Shown piece after piece: positions 59,030-64,000 of a stretch of 64,000 bases of DNA. Numbering within the stretch: the first letter of the stretch is position 1; each line of letters opens with the position of its first letter. The translations under genes and the position numbers were made by a program. The notes beneath the pieces are model-generated. The model saw nothing but the letters and a program-made list of their open reading frames with translations, ran no database searches and was not told where the DNA came from. This DNA is from Cryptomeria japonica (Eukaryota; Streptophyta; Pinopsida; Cupressales; Cupressaceae): the NCBI RefSeq assembly GCF_030272615.1, contig NC_081407.1:268492075-268556074 (forward strand), given 5' to 3'.

Positions 59030-59041
59030 GCTCTGATACCA
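59030..59041 (-). other. Primer-binding site of the Copia element
   Basis: TGGTATCAGAGC on the minus strand, directly abutting the 5' LTR (59042). Exact match to the usual initiator tRNA-Met complement. Confidence 0.95.
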
Positions 59042-59217
59042 TGTTTTGGCAAAATTAAAAATATTGAATGAATTGAAATGAAATGATCAAACACCATTTA
59101 AAGAATACAAAGACAATGTTTCCATAATGAAACAAACGTCCAAAATAGAAACAAGCTAATTACATTAAATTACATTATTGACCATTAATATGAAATAATA
59201 AAGATATTATTCTTATA
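59042..59217 (-). repeat. 5' LTR of the Copia element
   Basis: 176 bp, partner of 47023-47192, with TGTTTTGG at its inner end and ATTATTCTTATA at the outer end. Confidence 0.88.
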
Positions 59218-61124
59218 TCGTTCAAGAGCACAAGTTCGCCACCACTCACAATTTGCCCTTCCTATGGCTGTTGCACTGAACTTAATGCAATTACATAGGT
59301 AATACTCCTCTGTAAGATGGCCAAAAGAGTGTAACTTTGGCTAGTATGCTTGCATATGGATTTTAGTAAACCTACAGCGTTTTGTATGCAAGATGATCTA
59401 CACCAAAACAATCAAGAGATAGATGTCCTTTGTCATTTATCAACATCCTACCCTAAGTAATTGGGCCATTAATTGTGGACTCCATTCAATTTCATCAGAT
59501 CTGACCTCATGTTCTAAAATATCGTGTTGTGTTGACAGATCTAATGGGGGCTTTTTGATATGGTCTTCATCTTGTTAACTACAAAGTAATCTTTCTGATA
59601 TCTGATAACTATATAGCTTGATCCGTTTCAAAAGTTTAGGTACCTTCTCTTTTGTAATAAATCTTGACAAGCTCAAGCCTGAAGGTAGTTTCTTATTTGC
59701 TCCCTAAAATGGCCTCTAAAACATGAGAAGTATGTAGTGGCAACAAAATGTTAGATCCATTGATTATCCATGCAGGCATCATGGTATCTGTTAATAAATT
59801 TATAATCTGAAAAGATGCAAAATTGAAATAAAAACTTACAAGAAGATAGCTCTCATGATGATTTCTAACATTTTTAACATGACGAGATATATATATCCTC
59901 TTGCTGGGTGTCCTTCAGCTTAGATGCCATGACAAATGGGTACCTCTCTTGTTGAATTTACCTAGGACTTGCACCTGGCTTTGACTAAATTGGATGTGGT
60001 AACCTACCTATATTAAGATTCAACATTTGTGCAGTTGAAGCATGTAACATGTCTCCTAGGGATTTGAACACAGGTCTACAATATGAAAATTTCAGGATCG
60101 ATACAGCTTGTAATGATGTTACTGGAATTCTTAAGTTATCTAATAGTCCTTCAGTGATCACTACCCTCAATTTTTCTTGACTCTGCCTTTAATCGGTGTA
60201 TATTCTCTCTACTGGCACACTTCTCTTGAAGATTTATTCTGCATAAACTCATATTTGTTAATTGGAGGGGATATTCCCCCTCTATAGCTGTGCAAGGGTC
60301 TCATCCTAACTATGAGATGAGAGTTCGACTCAACTATCTCTTATTGTAATCAAGGTTTTCACTTGTTTACTTTTTCATCTTTGATGATTAGATAAAATCA
60401 TGAATGCCAATCATTATTAAGAAAATGGTTCTTAATTGGCATGTTATGAGTACACTCAAGCAGTATGTTGACCCTGAAATCCCTATCCATCCATTGGAAC
60501 AAAAGCAACCTTTTCCCTAAGCAATGCATAGATTTGTATAAGATGATTCAAATTAAAGACTACAAGAAGTCAGCATCTTTCAAGATCTCTTCAATGGACC
60601 AGAAGACCTACATGGGGAATTTTTTTTGAACCAAGTTCTAATTGCCTTTAGTTAAACTTTTTTATGGATGTTTTGGCTGTAGATAGTACATTTCCCTTTT
60701 AGAGAATTTACTAGACTATGGCACCATTTTGTATAGTAACTATCAAAATGCTCAACAAGCAGCATCCTTTAACATCGTGCAAGATTAGCTCATGAGAATG
60801 GGCACATCTCTTGATCGACCAGTTTTCCACACATGGTACTGTGATCTTCTTTAAGCCATAATATGGTGATACAATTATTTATGTTGTATTTGGTGGGTTT
60901 TATTTGGACATATCTTGGAAACGCTTTGCATGTTTGCTTGATATATTTAACTGGGTAGTAATTTCATTTTTTCCTTTTGGTTATTCATAAGAGATTGATA
61001 TGGTTATATTCTTTGTTTTCCATACATATTGCCATATTAGTGCATAATGGCATTTCAACTAAACTATATAACAAGTTCCTTTTGATCTTTTTGTTAAAGG
61101 TTGTTTCTTTTGTTCTGCTAGCAG
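59218..61124. other. Intron DNA before exon 3
   Basis: No transposon protein or long frame. Contains 60095-60300, the diverged partner of 46260-46540. Otherwise nothing recognised. Confidence 0.5.
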
Positions 61125-61190
61125 GTGGGATTTTCTGTAAATGGTGTACTAATTTTGGCTTCGCTCTGGATTCTTAAGGCATTTCTTCAG
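61125..61190 (+). CDS. Host gene exon 3: membrane segment
   Basis: 22 codons, VGFSVNGVLILASLWILKAF then LQ, between GCTAGCAG and CAG|GTTAGT. The sequence is one hydrophobic helix long enough to cross a membrane. Both junctions are phase 0. It follows the basic end of exon 2 directly, as expected of a single protein with a cytosolic or stromal N-terminal part and a membrane anchor. Later exons are not identified in the remaining 2.8 kb and probably lie beyond the window. Confidence 0.7.
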
Positions 61191-64000
61191 GTTAGTGCTC
61201 AAGCTTTATAGCTAAACACTGAAACTGAAGTCTATTCTACTGTATTATGTTTAGTTATAGTTGCTTGGCTGAGTGTATGACGATGATTACTAAAATGTCT
61301 GTGCAAATGAAAGTGGATTGTGCCATTTTGCTCTTTTAGGTTGGCTTCCAGTTAGGAAGGATCTCTGTGATTATATAATTTTGAAAATAGTGGGCTGAGC
61401 TTGTAAAGTAAATATTTCCTGCATATCTGGAAGGGCCTTGAGGCTAGGAATTTGCCTTGATTTTATTTAAATGTGTCCAGGTTGAGAGTTGATTGCATGT
61501 ATATTCCAAGTAAATCTGTCCAAGTTGTGAATTGGTTATAAGTAGTTATTATATTGTAACCCTCATAAGCCATGACTTGATTGATCTTAATCCGGATCAG
61601 TTTATACAAAAATGAGATTATTACCAAGAGTTAATAGTCAATAGTAGTCAAGCCTCTACTAAAACTCTTAATGATTTAAAAAAAAATGCGAAGTCATCTG
61701 ACATATAAAAATGGGTTTGGGATCTAGATAATGGCAGTGTGAAACCAAGGCAATTTGACTGAATTGTGGGGCATCCCTTGCACACCCTTACACATTCTGA
61801 TGCATGATACAGACCAGATTTAATATATTTTGGTGAAGAAGACAAAATAGTTATTATATTATCTTGGTTGGGTTGTGAAGGATAGATTTCAAATGAGGCA
61901 GTGGAGTGTGTGATGGAACAGAGGACTGCTGATTTTATTTGATCTTCACTTATGTTGGGTCTGTCTGCTTCACCTACTGAGAAGTGAGAAGAAGATGCAC
62001 GCTCCAAAGTCAAGGAAGAAGCTTATCAACAGTAGACTAAGATGTATTAGCACATCATGGAGTATATACTGTGAGCGCATTGAAAGAGTCTTCCATACTC
62101 TCTGTCTTATCAAATTTAAAATGAAACTGTTAAAGACATAGCTACTTCCTCAGGTATGCATATGTTAGTGGCAACCATTCATTCAATATGATCCGTTTCT
62201 CTACTAAGCTATTTTACGTCTCCATATCATTACATTGGTGCTTTCCCAAGAGATAATTCCTTTCCAATGCTGAAGCTGCAAACTAACAAATGTGAACCAT
62301 GGATTTTGATATCTACAGATTAGTGTATGGATTTCCTGCTTTACAAGGATTACATTATTCAAGGAAGAAATAAGAAAACATGCCCTGTAGAATTGGAAAA
62401 ACTAAAAGAATGGAAGATGTAATATTGGCTTGGAATTCAAGGATTCAACTTTCAAGGGTATTTAATTGTAGTTTTTTCAACATATTCAAGGTATAAATAT
62501 TGGCTCTGCCCTAAGAATTCTGGAGATGGAGTTTACTTTCTTTTTAAGAATCTTTGTTTTGTCATGATCTTAAGAGGCGTTTATAATATAAATTAATAGT
62601 GAAGGTTTCTTATTTTACTTGGGAACAACCATTTGTGCATGAAAGATGTGCTATTATATTATATTAAATAATAACAATATCACTAATAATAATCAATGAA
62701 TTTATAGTTCGATTGCGTTTAAAGTTGTGCATTTTTTCCCCTTTATTTTATATTTAATTTCCTTCTTTTATATATATATATATATATTAGATTTTTCTTC
62801 ATTTATTTAGTTATCCTCTCACTTTGTCAAGTGTATTTGCTTGCTTAATTTAATTATTTGTTTTGTTCTTTAGAATTTATTTATCCTTATTATTTATTGG
62901 AATTTATTTCTTCTTGTTTATTCATTTATATATATCCTTTCATTTATTTTCTTTCTTTTCTATATATATATATATATATATTTATTCTTGTGCTTTATTG
63001 CATCTAGAATACTTCCGTACATAAGTGTATTTTCTCATTCCTATGTTGTTTTGAATCTGTTTATAATATTTATTTGTCTATTATCTTTGTTATATTATTT
63101 GTGTCTTCCATCTGACCCCATTTGCTGTGTTGCCTCCATGTCCTCCTCACTTTTAAGCTATCCTGGTCTGCCATGTACTCATTTTTATTCTGATGGCACT
63201 CAATCATCCTGATGATGGATCACAGAGTGTGATCCAAAACATTGATGCAAAAAATAACACACAATCTAATCCATAGGCAGTTGTTCCAATTTCATGTATT
63301 GTGGAAAATTGGGTCTTTAATGGATTCCCCAGTGTTAGCGATATTGCCAAGATGATATGATGGTCTTTCATCTTGATTAAAATATCATTTTTTCTGTTGC
63401 TGGAACTTTTCCCAAGGCTGGTTTTGAAAGTTTTCAGCTCTTTAGCATTTCTTCAATTTGCTTTAAATAACTTTCAAAATTTCTCTGGATATGAAGATGA
63501 CATACATTTGATTTACAATTTACATTGCATTTAATTTGCAAATTTCATAATAATCCTTTACATCTGCACATACAATATTCTGTTAATTTTATGCATCTAC
63601 CAAAGAACTGACAAGATATGCTTATTAGAATCTTATCTTTATAGCCTTTAGTTAGTGCAACTGCATAATGCCAGCTAACTAGAATGAGCAGTCCCATAGA
63701 GGGCGTCAGCATGGGTGACTATGGTCCGTAAGCATGTCAGTATTATAACAGGCAGTTATCTGGTTCTGAAAACTGTGATATAAATTTGGCTATGCAAAAA
63801 TAATTGCCCCAAAACTCATGTATTCGTTACCTGCTTAATTTCATCCCTTATCTGGTTGGTTAAGACACTTAGACTACCTGTGTCTCCATGGGGAAATAAC
63901 CTTGGCTGGAGGATGCTGATAGAGTCAGTGTTAATTGTATCCTTTGGTGGAACATTCAGTTTTATACCTTTGTTTAGCTCTCCTCTGAAGCAGATTTTTG
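61191..64000. other. Start of intron 3 and beyond; no exon identified
   Basis: After the donor CAG|GTTAGT the sequence is T-rich, with two short (TA)n tracts (about 62770-62787 and 62962-62980). I tested several AG sites (for example, 62160 and 62319) but none opened a frame that continued exon 3 convincingly. Later exons of the host gene probably lie outside the window. Confidence 0.45.

Larger units (their letters stand above)
47023..59217 (-). mobile_element. Copia element (RT deleted) hosting an 8.7-kb insertion
   Basis: Short LTRs 47023-47192 and 59042-59217, a perfect TGGTATCAGAGC primer-binding site (59030-59041) and a polypurine tract (minus TAAGGGAGGG, 47193-47202) define the ends. 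Flanking pentamers are TCTTT and TCGTT, a one-mismatch duplication. Order on the minus strand: gag, zinc knuckles, protease, [48301-56994 insertion], pre-integrase, start of integrase. The rest of pol is deleted. Removing the insertion brings NVYY next to VPGMELN, the normal Copia protease-to-pre-integrase junction. Confidence 0.88.
32436..61124 (+). other. Giant intron 2 of the host gene (about 28.7 kb)
   Basis: The donor GTTTGT at 32436 and the acceptor TTCTGCTAGCAG ending at 61124 join codons in phase 0 to give ISPQL-VGFSVNGVLIL. The interval is almost wholly transposable elements: Copia relic 33707-36339, LTR from 36340, gag-only Gypsy 37899-43999, hAT relic 44042-45700, and Copia plus the 8.7-kb unit 47023-59217. 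Very long TE-filled introns are well known in conifer genes. No further exon was recognised inside it, but a small one could have been missed. Confidence 0.65.

Overview
The window is nuclear plant DNA, most probably from a gymnosperm (conifer-like). It has no bacterial gene organisation. Host coding sequence is sparse and split by a very long intron. Nearly everything else is nested, decayed LTR retrotransposons, with long AT-rich stretches, microsatellites, a degenerate hAT transposon and an old endogenous pararetrovirus of caulimovirid type. No species can be named from the sequence alone.

Layout. (1) 286-11142: a 10.9-kb Gypsy-like LTR element on the minus strand, flanked by an exact 5-bp target duplication (ATTTT). 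It sits inside an older minus-strand reading frame, now in two pieces (11143-11406 and 1-268). It encodes no visible reverse transcriptase, but has a low-complexity Pro/Ser-rich protein region full of codon-periodic tandem repeats, a G-patch domain and a 125-bp leader array. (2) 11.4-15.4 kb: AT-rich DNA, an LTR fragment, a compound microsatellite and a 140-bp direct repeat. (3) About 15451-25003: an endogenous pararetrovirus on the minus strand. It shows movement protein, coat/zinc-knuckle, aspartic protease, RT, RNase H and a C-terminal extension, with the RNase H split by LTR material. Its ends are terminally redundant, so slightly more than one genome length was integrated. (4) 25.0-30.7 kb: the 3' half of a Copia element, split by a complete miniature LTR element (26567-28812; two 1-kb LTRs, only 192 bp between them, TAAAG duplication). 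(5) From 31372: a host gene on the plus strand with exons at 31372-31572, 32244-32435 and 61125-61190, all junctions in phase 0. It encodes a probable plastid-targeted protein with an acidic stretch and one membrane segment. Its second intron is about 28.7 kb.

That intron is a TE nest. It holds a Copia deletion derivative (33707-36339), an LTR start at 36340, a gag-only Gypsy element (37899-43999) split by a solo LTR (39215-41822, GGTAG duplication), a hAT transposase relic (44042-45700), and a Copia element (47023-59217) split by an 8.7-kb unit (48301-56989). The 8.7-kb unit shares both termini with the solo LTR, yet contains a gag-like reading frame of roughly 980 codons and an array of 18 near-identical 37-bp hairpins spaced mostly 166-178 bp apart.

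The most unusual structures are the hairpin array and the coding capacity inside what looks like an LTR unit, the giant intron, the terminally redundant pararetrovirus, and the miniature LTR element. All coding elements except the host exons carry stops or frameshifts. All coordinates come from reading the sequence by eye; no alignment or database search was run.
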